Source: Formicarius rufipectus (lineage: Eukaryota; Chordata; Aves; Passeriformes; Formicariidae). Taken from it: a stretch of 64,000 nucleotides of DNA. The stretch covers positions 2,781,195-2,845,194 of the forward strand of contig VXAU01003156.1 in NCBI GenBank assembly GCA_013399695.1, in the 5' to 3' direction. Below the pieces are notes generated by a model. That model searched no databases and was not told the DNA's origin. It saw only the letters and a list, made by a program, of their open reading frames with translations. How positions within the stretch are numbered: the stretch's first letter is position 1; each line of letters starts with the position of its first letter. This document shows positions 45,596-57,300 of the stretch, one piece after another. The position numbers and the translations under genes are program-made.

Positions 45596-46982
45596 ATGTC
45601 AGGAATAAAGACTGAAATGAGTGAGGCATGAAGCCCTGAAATGAGACTTTGTGTCTGCAAATAATAAGGAATGAGTTACAGCCTTAGGAGAGCAGGAACA
45701 TTTCCCCGTGTGCAGGGCCCAGCCTGTCCCTGGCGTCAGTGAGGTGCCCTCCTTGCACTGTCCCCTGCGTGGAAGCTCTGCTTGGAGTGGCTTGCCTGCA
45801 GATGGATTTCTCAACCTTTCCTAACCCAGGGATGACCAGACCTTTTTGGTGAAAATCCAGGGATCATTTTGTTCAGATCCACCACATGGTTTTATTTATG
45901 CCCCATGCAAATTAGGCAAACGTCTCACTGTTTGTCTCTTATTTCATCCCCCCACGCTTGCTTCTGCACAAAGGAATTTGTGCCTATGTGCTTAAGGAAC
46001 TAATTTGCAGACCACTTCCTACTGTCCTTGGGACATGGAGCAGGTCCTGGACCTAACGTGACAGCGGGCAGTGATGTGTCCCTGTCCTTACTTCACAGAA
46101 CAGCTCAGTTCCCCAAGCAGGGAGAAAGTGTTGGGCACTGCCCCAGCCTCTCCACCCACCCCCTTCTGCCATGCCGCTGTCTCCAGCCCAAGGATGGGGA
46201 AAACCCTTGAGGACCATCAACACCCCTGTCCTCACCAGGTTTGTTAATGTGACTGAAGAGAAGACTGAGCCCACTGATCCCACTGTGCCTTCACTTCCAC
46301 CCCCTCCTGCCTGGATGACCACAGATCTCCCTGCTTCTGGAGGGGACAACCCACAGCTGTGTCCTTGGCTCTGGAGATGTTCCCACCAACTGCTTTACTG
46401 GCCAAGAAAGCACTCAAAGGTGACTGCATCCGCTTTGGAAAACCAGTTGCCCTGGGATCTCTGGCAGAACTTTCCCTCCCTCTCTGGACCCTTGCAGAGC
46501 CTTGGCAGGAGCCTTCCCCAAATGCATCCTCTGCTCAGGGTGGTGCTGCCAGCTCCCAAAGCCACGCTTAACTTGACCCATGTGTGCGGCCCTGGGAGAT
46601 GTGGCAGCTCTGATTCTCATTTGTCCCACCTCCCCCAGTGCCAACCTGGCAGGGGCCTCCTCCCCAGCACACCCACATCTCTGCCAGACAGGCCAGGGGC
46701 ACTGATCCCCATCTTCCCATGGCTTGGGGTCCCAGTGAGGTGGCTGCTGCCAGTCCCAGTCCTGGCGACTGTCCCCAAGGATGTGGGGGGCATCAGGATG
46801 GGCTGAACCTTAAGGAATACGGGATGGTTCATCCCTTGTGGTCGCCTCCAGCAGCTCACATTGAGGACCTTCAGCTGCCATTTGGGACCCCCAGGTCTGG
46901 GTGTGTCTGGACACCATCCCCAGCATGAGGGTGATGGGGCACCAGCAGTGCCTCCCCTCCACAGCTCACTCTGCTGCGAGGT

Positions 46983-47030
46983 TAAACTCTGCTGAAACTC
47001 TGTTTAACTCTGCTCAAACTCTGCTTAATT
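46983..47030. repeat. Short tandem repeat, unit about 20 bp
   Basis: Two to three imperfect copies of a unit like 'aactctgctgaaactctgtt'. Confidence 0.6.
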
Positions 47031-48379
47031 GTGTTCCTGGTAGAGCCCTAATTTGGTGTATGCCCAAAGGGAGGCTTTTTTGGGGAGGAGAAGCTCCGTA
47101 CAGATTCCATACAGATGTTCCATGCAGCCCTACTTGGGCTATTGGAAAAGCACGCAGCCACTCTCCAGGCTCTGCGATGGAGGCACCAAAATTCTGGTGT
47201 CTTGGGGTTCAGCACAGCTTCTCTCAGGATCTGGGACCAAGGTGCAGGGTGCTGCCCTCCTCCATGGGGTGCACCCCTTGGGCTGCACCCTCTCAGTCCC
47301 AGCACAGCAGGTTTTGGCGTGTGGACAGACCGGCAGTGAGCACAGCTGTGGGTCCAGCTCTGCCCGAGCCTCGCTGATGAAACCCCCAGTTTGCAACACA
47401 ATTTTTGGCGTTTGGTCCTGGCCATCCGCTTTCTATTCTCGAGCTCGCCTTGTGGGAAGGCTTTGGGGACAGGGAGGGGGGTGGTGGGAGCCCGTTTCAA
47501 TTGTTTGGGGAATGGAAGTGACTTGTTCTGCGGCTGGAGGAGCCCAGCAGAGCTCACTGAGTGCAGGGAGTTTTTCCATTGCTGTCGCTCCCATTGGAAT
47601 GGTGGAACCTTGAGGGCTTCCAAACTGGTGGCATTCTGGTGGCTGGGCCAATTCTGGTGGCCAGCCCTTGGGATGGAGCCTTGCCTGAGGCACAGGCTGT
47701 GCATCACTGAGCCAGGGTCATTTTGTGGGGGAAATATGCATTTTGTGGGGTCTGGCTTATTTTGGGACATGGTGGAGTGGTCCAGAGAGGACAGAGGGTC
47801 TCTCATCCAGTACCGGCTGGGATTGTGCTGCCAGAAAACCAAGGCATTTAGGGGCAGGAGGTTCCCACCTTGGCGTCTTCAGCCAGGGGTGAATCTCCCA
47901 CCTACTCCCGTGTAAGCCCAGAAAAATAAATCACCAAAAATGAAAGGAAGCAAAGAAAGAACGCAAAAACAAAACAAAAAAAAAAATTAATGAAAAATCC
48001 CTCCCCAAAGCCGCCTTCCAGAGGGCTGGGCAAAAGATAAAAGCCCTCGGAGGAGCCGGGACTCCTCCTCTCCCCCCACCGACCTCTCATTTAAATGTCT
48101 GTGCGGAGGCTGCAGCCGGCACTGCCTCGGCGGCCGCCCCGAGACCCCCCCACCCCTCCGGCCGTGCCCCCGGGGGTGATGCCCACGAAAGGCAATGGCA
48201 GAGCCGAGGTGTAGAAGCCTGGGGTGACACATCCCCAAGGAGGACGGGTCGGTGTTGGGGTGCTCCGGGGGTGGGTCCCACCGCAGAGCATGCGAGAGCC
48301 CGCGGGGAGCTGAGCCGAGCGGGACGGAGTGGACAGCGAGGGGGGCTCCCGGTGGATGGACCCCCCATCAGCCGCCCTG

Positions 48380-51300
48380 ATGTCGGCCCCACTGCTGCTC
48401 TGGGTCATCCTCCTCCGCTGGGCCAGCGGCGGGGGCTTCATCCGAGCAGGCAGGACGTGGCAGCACTGCACAGGTAGGAGCAGAAGGCGACGGGTGGGTG
48501 GGTGGACTGCACCGGGAGGGGGCTGTCAGGACAGGTGTTAGCCCTGCTGAGAAACCTGTGTGCTCCCGTGGATGGGATGTCCCCCACGCTGCCAGGGCAG
48601 ACCCCAGAAGATGTGCTCTGTTCTGGGGGTCAGTCTCTTGCTGGCAGCCCAGCCCCAGCTCTCTGCCAGCACCCATGGACAGCAGATAGTGGGGTCATTC
48701 CTGCACCTGCAGCCCCACCACGGCAACCCTCTCAGAGCCGTGGAGAGAACTGTGGGCTTGTCCCTGCGGCACAAACATGGTCCTAAGGTCTGCTGGCCCT
48801 GGGGGCAGCATAAGAGGGGAAGGGCTGGAAGGCGAAGAGCCACGAAGTCCCCTCGGAAAGTCCCTCCTGTCCCAGAGTCTTCAGTGCTCTGACAGACACA
48901 TCCTACACCCTCTGGGAGTAAACTTCTCTGTCCCACCACCCCCAGCCGAGGAGCTGGCAGCTCCAGTGGTATTTCCAAGTGAAGTCTGAGCCGAAGAGCA
49001 TCCCTGTGCCCCGGCTCTCTGTCCCGTTCCCATCCCTGTGCTGTGTGGGCAGTGAAACCTAGGCTCAGTTTTGGGGGCTGCTTGGGCCCAGGCTCTGTGT
49101 GCTTGGGACTTGGTGCCTGTATTTGCATTTTATTACAGCACAGATGGTGTGAGGAGGACAACTGGGAGAGTTTCTGCCCACTGCCTCTTCCCTGAGGTGC
49201 TCGGGTGTCTCTGGGAATGTCCCTGCTGTCCCCAAGCAGCCTTGGCTGCTGGGATCCCAGGACTTTCAGGGTCCCAGCATTGTGCTGGGGACCCCAGCAC
49301 GAGGTCTCTGGGCACCCCATGCACTGCCCTGGCTGGGCAGGAGCACCCCAGCTGCTCTGCCAGCCTTAGCAGTGGTGGATGTAGGAGGCAGACTGGGACA
49401 CACATCTTTGGGTTTGGAGATTGGGGTTTGGTTTTAGGACTTGATCCCTCCCTTGCCCGAAGCCTCCAGCCCCAGCTGAGCTGTTCCCCAGCTTATCCCC
49501 ACCACCCCAGGAGCAAGTGGGGGCTCCTAAACCCCTCTGCAAATCCAAGCTGGAGTTTAGCTTGTATTTTTTTGCGGGGAAAAAAATAGAAACTGACCAT
49601 TCCCCGAGTGGTGCATTTCTGAAATAAGCTGCTCAAGTTAAACCTCCCCCACTGAGGCTTTGCTTCATGACCAGCTTAAACCAGTGGTGGGGTGAGCAGG
49701 GGGCACGCAGAGTTGCCAGGATGGGAAAGACCTCACTGATCTCCCTGCTCTGGGCTGGATGGAGCCACAGGAGCAAATTCCTCCTTGCTCTGCCCACCTG
49801 GAACTGGGCTTGCCAGGGGTGCCCGGAGGAAGCACTTCCCTTCTCCAGCTGTTTTGGATTCAGACACAAGGCCCAGCCTTGCTCCCAGCTCCCTCCCTCC
49901 CTCCCAACTCTCCTGCTGTGCCCCGGCAGCCCGGGTTTATTAGTACAAATTGGAGCTAAAAGCCGAGTCTCAGCGGGATTCAGATGGAATCGGGGATGTT
50001 TTAGTGTAGCCAAGTGCTGCTTCATCCCCTGGGCATCACTGCCCTTCTTTGCACATGCTGCAGGTCTGCCAGGGGAAGCATTAAAAAATAAAACCAGGAG
50101 GGTGCCAAGGCCAGGAGGGTCGGAGAAGCCCCCACAGCAGGTACAGCCTTCCCTGAGGCTGCCGGCACGGGGCTTGCTGAGACCTCAGACCGACGGTCAC
50201 CCTGGCACTGCTCCATAGGGTGGCACTTGGTGGTGCCGATGCACGGTGTGTGCTCACTGGGGTGATACCCTGGGGCTGGGCACATCGTTTGCTTTTCGAG
50301 GGAGGGATTAATTATTTCTAATGACCGGTTTTGGTGCCTGCTGAGGGAGTATGTGTGCGTGTGTGCAATTAGGGCTGGGTTGGGAGAGCCGGAACTGGGG
50401 CTGGAGGGGTAGAGCTGTCCCCACTGCCCCGAGGACAGGGATGGGGATGGGTGGCTGCCCCATGAGCGAACCTACAGTGCTGGATCCCTGCCTGCTCTCC
50501 TGTCTCTGGCTGTGGTTGCTGGTGCTGGGATATCCTGAGGAAGCTGGTGCCAGCCTGGGACTGCCTGGCTGGCAGGTCCCAGCTCTGGTGACACCATTCA
50601 GAGCTGCACCAGTGGGGTGATTCTGCCGTGGCGATGCAGATGCCTCGATGTCTAGGGGGCAAATATTCCCTCTGGCCGCAAAGCAGAGGCTCAGGGCAGA
50701 CCCCAGTCAAGAGCCAGCAGGCTACTGGGGCACACTGGGCCATCCTGCTGCCATGGAGCACCCTGGCCGAGTGCTGTGGGGACAGGGTGGGATGGGTTCC
50801 CACCGTTTTGACGCTCTCGGCACAGAGCTGCGCCCGCTGGACATCCTCTCGGAGGCGGTGCCGGCCCGCGGCGTGCGGGTGTTCCAAGCGCAGGGGCTGC
50901 GCGGGGTCCAGCTCGGCTCCTCCCGGCCCCGCTCCCTCGGCTTCCCGGCATCCCGGCTCTTCATCCACTGCGACCGCTTCCCCGAGGAGTTCTCCCTCAT
51001 CGTCACGCTGCGGGCGCTCGGGGTGCCCGCCCAGGTGAGCGCAGGCAGGGTGCGGGCAGGGACAGGGCTCGGGCAGGGTGCAAGCAGGGCGGGGGCAGGG
51101 CAGGGGCAGGGCAGGAGCAGAGCGTGGGCAGAGGCAAGGGAAGGGCAGGGGCAGGGCAGGGCGCGGGCAGGGCAGGGCGCGGGCAGGGGCAGGGCAGAGG
51201 CAAGCAAGGAAGAGGCAGGGCGCGGGCAGAGCAGGCAGGGATGATCCCGTGCCCTCCCGCAGGGCAGCCAGTACATCTTCACGCTGATGGCAGAGGAGAG

Positions 51301-54300
51301 CCCCGGCGTGCTGGTGGGGATGCGCTACTCCCCCGGCAAGCTCCACTTCCTCTTCTGGAGCCAGGGGCGCGCCGGAGGATGGCAGAGCCGCGTCACCTTC
51401 CCGAACGTGTCCCTCTCCGACAGCCAGTGGCACACGCTCGTCCTCGCTGTCTCCGGCCAGTCCTTCTCCCTGACGGTGGACTGCAGCATCCCCAAGGATG
51501 TGTAGGTTGGGGGAAGCGGTCGGGGGGCGGGGGGAGAGGAGCTCAGGAGGGTGGGCAGCGTGATGTTCCTCCACCAGCATCTCCTCCGGCCAGCGGCAGA
51601 CGCCGTGAGATTGTCCCTGTCTCTTCTCTGCCCATCCCCAGGGTGGTAGAGACACCGTTTCCAGCCTCGCTGTCTGTGAGGAGAGCCAACTTCTATCTGG
51701 GCAACAGGCAGAGAAGGAAAGGCGTGTTCACGGTAGGTGCCCCATGGTGTGGGGTGCCCAGGGGTGCCCAGGGGGGAGACACGGCCCCCTCTCGCCCCCA
51801 AACGCTGGCAGGGCTTGGGCCACAGCACGGGAAGCAGAGGCAGCTCTGGGTCCTTCCCAGGTGGAGGCAGTGAAAAGCAGCTGCAGCTCTGAGCCCCGTG
51901 CCGGTGCTCCCCTCGCTCCAGCTGTGAGACTGCCTGAGACGGGCATCTGGGATTTGATGGATGTGTGTGAATCCTATGGAGACTTCCACCTCCTGGGAGG
52001 GAGGGAAATGAGCAGGAGTCGGGCAGGAACTCTAAGGCATAAATCACCCGCAGTTCGCATTCTGTGGTCTTGCTGGACTTGCTCTCCATCCTGCTGCCTC
52101 CCACTTTCCCAGGGCTTGCTGAGACAGCTTGTCCTGTTGCCAGGAGCAGATGCCACCCCTCAGATATGCACCACCATGAACTTCAAAGTAGCAACGCTCT
52201 CTGTCCCTGCCATCCTTCGGGATGTCCCCGTGAAGCCAGCGAGCAACGAGGTGCTCAAGTACCCCTACGGTCAGTCCCCCCCCGGTGCCTCTGTCAGGAG
52301 GGGTCTTTGCGTGGGGCAGAGCATGGAGCAGGAGCAGAGGGGGAGAGGGTGTTACAGGGGTGGGATCCCTGTCCAAAACTCCTCTGGAAAGACAGGGTGT
52401 CCCTTCCCAGATCCCTTGGCAGTGCTGGTCTCGTGTCATTGGCCACACGCAGGTTTTTCCCAGTCTGCGTCTTCCCAGATGGGTGCTGGGATGCGATTTC
52501 CCCCTTTCCCTGGTGCCCATCATCAGTATGAGAGCAGGACAGCCAACCCTCCTGCCTCTCTGCTCCTCCACTGTGTATGCTGAGAGGCTCCTGCCTCGCT
52601 CCTCTCGTGGCCAGAGGCTGACACGAAGGTGACTCTGGGGTCCCGTCCGCGCTGCACCAAACAGGAGAAGACTCAGTTCTGGTTCGATGCCTCCCGACGA
52701 GGGCTGTACCTCTGCAACGGCAGCACCTGGGTCTCCATGCTGGAAGGTACTGCTGGGGACCTTCTGGCACTCTTGGGGAGGGAGGGACACTCTTGCAGCA
52801 CTGCAGGAGCTGACATTTGCCCTTTGGGATGGGAATCAGCAGCAGAGTGAGTGGGCTGGGTTGTCCCCCTGCCTCTCACCTGCTTGGCCAGGCTTTGCTT
52901 TGTCCTCGGTGCCCACACCAACACTTCCACAACAGCTCTGGGATCAAGTGCCTCTGTGGTCAGTGCACTTTATTTGTATCCATCTCTCCTGGGGCTTCTC
53001 CGGGCAGGATGAACTCCTGATCTGTCTGAGCAGGACAACTCACCCCATGTAGAACCACGTAAAGGGTGTTGGGGTGCTCTGTGCTGTGGGTTCCCAAAGG
53101 GGCTGGTGCTCCTCGTGCTGAAGTGCTTGTGAGGTGGGTGAGGAGGAGCAGAGAGCTCCAGAAATACTGGAGGAGCATCAGGAGGCAGCAGAGTCAGGCT
53201 CCCCTGTCATCCCAGCTCTGTTGGGACATTTTGTGAGGAAAACAGGGAGAGCACCAAGGTGAAAAAAGCAACCAGAGCCTGGGTCAATGGATGTCACTTG
53301 GTAATGACATGGATTTCACCCACTGTCTGCCCAGGATGCCAGGGGAGCACATGGAGGATGGGATATGCCTCCAGCCAAATCATCCTTCCCTTCTCTCCTC
53401 TTCCAGCATTTTTCTTCTGCTGTTAGACACTAGGTGGGTTTGGATGAGCCATTTGCTCCCCTCAGGAGCTGGCAGTGGCTGGATCTCCTATCCTTCCCTG
53501 CCTCTGGAAGTCATCAGGATTGGCACTGTGTCCTTGTTTCCTCAAGGTGACCTCATGCTGGCATTTTACTGTCCTGTGCCCCTTGGTGCCACCAACACTG
53601 GCCATACTCCTGCCGTTTGTCCCTTCTAGTGCCCAACCATCTGCCACTGGGGCCACCCTGAAGGTTTCTGCTCCAGTTTCTGATGTTAATTCCGTCTAAA
53701 TCTTCTCTAACCTCTCCCAGAGCTCATGCTGACTCCAGCCAGAGCCAACAGTTGGGGCAGGGCTGCTGCAGGTGGGTGTGAGCCAACCTGGCTGGTCTCA
53801 GTAGGTCTCTTCTTCTTCTCTCATTGTTCTCTTGAGGACAGACATATCAAAGTGATCAAAATCCATGGCGTGGGATTCTTTCCTGCTCCACAAGGAGACA
53901 GCCCTGCCCTCCACTGGAAATCAGGCAGGGATGAACAGGCCTGGATGTGCTGCCCATCAAGGGGGTCAGGCCTTTTACCACCCCCTTGGTTTGGCCCTTC
54001 ACACCCAGTGGCACCAGGACCTTAATTGCCCCCGTTGAGCTCCACATGGCAGGAAGCTGGCTCTGTGCCACACGGGTCTCCTCCTCTCCAGCCAAAACCA
54101 TTTGCTTTAACCTCACCTCTCTCTTTTGTGGTCTCCTAGTCAAGCACAGGCTGGACTATGTGGAGGAGTACCAGAACCTGGTGACCAACTCGGAGACGAT
54201 GGGTATTGAGGTCTTCACCATCCCAAAGGTGGGACTGTTTGCAGCCATGGCCAACAGGGTCACCCCCCCAGGGTCAGCTGTCTACAAGTGGACCGATGGG

Positions 54301-57300
54301 AAGTTTGTGCCCTACCAGAACATCCCCACCTACCAAGCTCAGTCCTGGAAGTATTTCACCATCGGGAAGAAGGTGAGCCTGCCTGGAAGGGGCCTCCGTG
54401 TTTCAGTGTATTAAACCACAGTTGCCCAACACTGGCTTCTCTGAAACACAGAGTTTTGGGTGTAGCTTAGGGGGTTAATCTTCCCCTCTTCTCTCTCTGA
54501 TGGCACTGGTACACATGTTCAGCTGATCAGGGTCTCTCTAGAGGCTGCTGGCTCATCTCTGGGCTGCCTGCTCTGTTTCACTCTTTTGCTGAGACACAGC
54601 TACATCCATCCAGGACATTTCCATCGCCTGATGCTGGCAGAATATGCCACAGGGTCTCAGAGATCTGCCTGTGGTCTTAGAGAGCCATCAGAGCCTGCAG
54701 CTCCCTCCTGAGACCCACTAAGTCCAACCTCCTGAATTTTTAAGCTCTCATGTTTTTAGATCTTTCTGGGCCTTTGAAGCCACCTCTGCTCCCCTGGGCA
54801 ATGTGTCGTGGGGGTTGGGAAGAGTATCTGCCTGGTTCCTGTCCCTGGGAAGCTGCTTATCACTTTGGAGGAGCCCTGGGCAAGCCATCTGCTGAGAGCC
54901 AGCCCTGTGCAGGGCTCCTGGGGAGCTGGGATCATTCCCCCTCTGGCATGATCCATCCTGGCTCTGTCACCAGGGTGACTGCAGTGCTCCCCCATTGCCA
55001 TCCACATGCTCCAGGGAACAGAGGGATGGGCAAAATTCCTGCCTCCAGGCTTTGTGGCACCAACATCTTTGCTGGTTGGGTACAAACAGGTCATATCTTC
55101 TGTTGGTAGTGGGGAAACGTGATAACGGGGCCATCCCTGGTGGGCAACGTGATGGTTTGGACCATCCCTGGTGGTGTGGTCCTGAAGAAAACGCAGTCAA
55201 GCCCTGAAAGTGCAGCTGTGTTGCAGTGCTGGCTTTGTGCTGGGAACATGCCTGACATTCCCAACACTGCCCTCCATCACTCCAGCTGCACCCTCACAGG
55301 CAGGAACGGGAACACTTGGGAGTCTCAAGGTGGTTCCCACCAGCAGATAAACCCAATGCTTGGCACACTTCTGCATGGAGATGATGGCCAGAGAGTGTGG
55401 CACCAGCAGCAGTGCAGGTGGCTGCAGGAGACCACATTTCCCATGCATGTTGCAGGTGGGATGCGACACCTTGTTACTGCACTGGGACCTGCTGGTGCTC
55501 CACTGGGATGGGGTGAACAGCCCCACGGGCAGTGTGGGCACTTTGATAGCCCCGGTTAGTGGAGGCCAAAGGATCACAGATTTCTGAGTTGTGGGGCTGG
55601 ATCCAGGTGTTTCTCTTCCCACTGAGACTTGTTTCTAGAGCTGCCTCAAACGGACTCCCTCAACTGGGACTCTCAGAGAGGGCAGTTCTGGAGATGCACC
55701 TTCCCTGGGGCACGGAGGGACCCAGCACAGCCCTGTCCGTGGGGGTGGCTGCACCTTGGCTCACAAAGCCTTGGGCTGGTGCTGGTAGGGACCTGCATGG
55801 GCCAGGAGGCAGGAGATCCCCCCGCTGACTGTTTCCTCCTTGAGGATTATGGTCCTGTGTCTCTTTGTGACCCCAACTGGACCATAACCTTTGCCACTCT
55901 ACCTGAAGGACACCGGAGTGGCAGAGGCAGCATGACAGACCTTGGATGTGCTCCCTGTCTTGCACTTGCTCACCTCTGCAGCACCACAGCAGTCCCTGAT
56001 GTTTCCACAGGGGTTTCTTGGTCTGGAAAATGTTTTGTCTCAGGGAATTGTTATCATGATTGCTGTTGTTATCGTTGTCATATCTGATTTTTCTTCTGAG
56101 CCACTTTTCCTTACAGGAAGGTTTGGTCACCCAAATCCCTCTCCTTCCCCAGCCCTTTTCATGCTCCCCATTCCTGAGGCTGGTGAGGCACGAGCAGGAA
56201 CAGCTCAGCTCTCTGTCCCCTTGTCTAAGAGGCTGTGGCTGAGAGTTGTGTCCCTGCCATGCACAGAGACTCCTGCAGGCCACTGGGTCCCTGTCCCCAC
56301 TTTGAGTGCACTGTGCTACTTGGGGACCCCAGCCAGGTCCACCTTGTCCTACACCAGCCACCTCATCCCTGGTCCCCCATCCCACCTCCTGCCTGTCCAT
56401 TCTTGCCTGTCCTCCTTTGAGAGGAGAAAACCAAGCTGTCCTGCTTGTTCCTTTTCAGATCTTCCTTGCAGTGGCAAATTTTGAGCAGAATGAGAGGGGT
56501 CAGGAGTTCTCTGTAATATACAAGTGGAGCCACAGGAAGGCGAAATTCATCACGTACCAGCGGATCACCACGCACAGTGCCAGGGACTGGGAGGCCTTTG
56601 TCATTGAGGGAGAGGCTTTCCTCGCTGTGGTCAACCATAGAGAAGGTACCCAGCCCTCATATTCCCTGCAAACCCCGGAGTGACATCTGGGACCGTGGCA
56701 GGTGCCCTGCTGAGAGCATCCTCCAGTTGCTGTGGAAACCCCACAGCCTGAAGCCTTTCATGGCCTCCTATTACAGGGGAGAAAAGCATTTGGAGAAGTA
56801 CTTGACACAGCCCCCCTCTGGGTTTCTGACAGCAGAGGACAAGGACAAGGGTGGGAACGGTGTCTGTGCTGAATCTCTCTGCTTTTTCTCTTTTATCTGC
56901 ATACCCTGGTAGCACCCCAGGCCGAGCCTTTTGCACAGGGGAAACTGAGGAAAGCTGAGTGAGAGCCTGCTGACATCCCTCCCTGCCTGGACACCCTGGT
57001 GCAGACATTTTCCACCCTTGTTCCCCTCCCAGGCCTGAGTTGTTCCAGGTTGGGACATGCACTCACCACGGAGGGATAAAGAGGTTGATAGCACAGTCCT
57101 GGCTCTCCAGGATGCTCCCAGATGAGTTCACAATGGCCAATGGGCTCCTTCCCTGCCATCAGGGCTGGCTCCAGGGGAATCAGCTCCTGTGGCATCCAAC
57201 TTGGAGCTGGTGCTGGGTTCTTTGGACACCTGTGAGCTGGGCTTGGAACTCCACGGGTCACCTGATGGACCCCACCACGGCCAGTTTGGATGAGACCTAC

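Larger units (their letters stand above)
38056..48379. other. UBE2G2-TSPEAR intergenic region
   Basis: About 10 kb with no exon I can support. It contains CR1 fragments in both orientations (listed separately), an A-rich tract near 39.5 kb, a short tandem repeat at 46983-47030 and an A-rich stretch at about 47925-47995. The last 300 bases before TSPEAR become GC-rich. The AT-richer part at about 45840-46020 contains a perfect octamer ATGCAAAT (45905-45912) and no obvious repeat, so it could be a regulatory element. In human this interval and the TSPEAR introns hold keratin-associated protein genes; none was recognised here. Confidence 0.6.

Noticed and set aside
50369..51655. 428-codon minus-strand frame opposite TSPEAR exons 2-3
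   Set aside because: It lies antisense to well-supported TSPEAR exons and a minisatellite, has biased Pro/Ala/Cys composition from the repeat, and shows no known domain.
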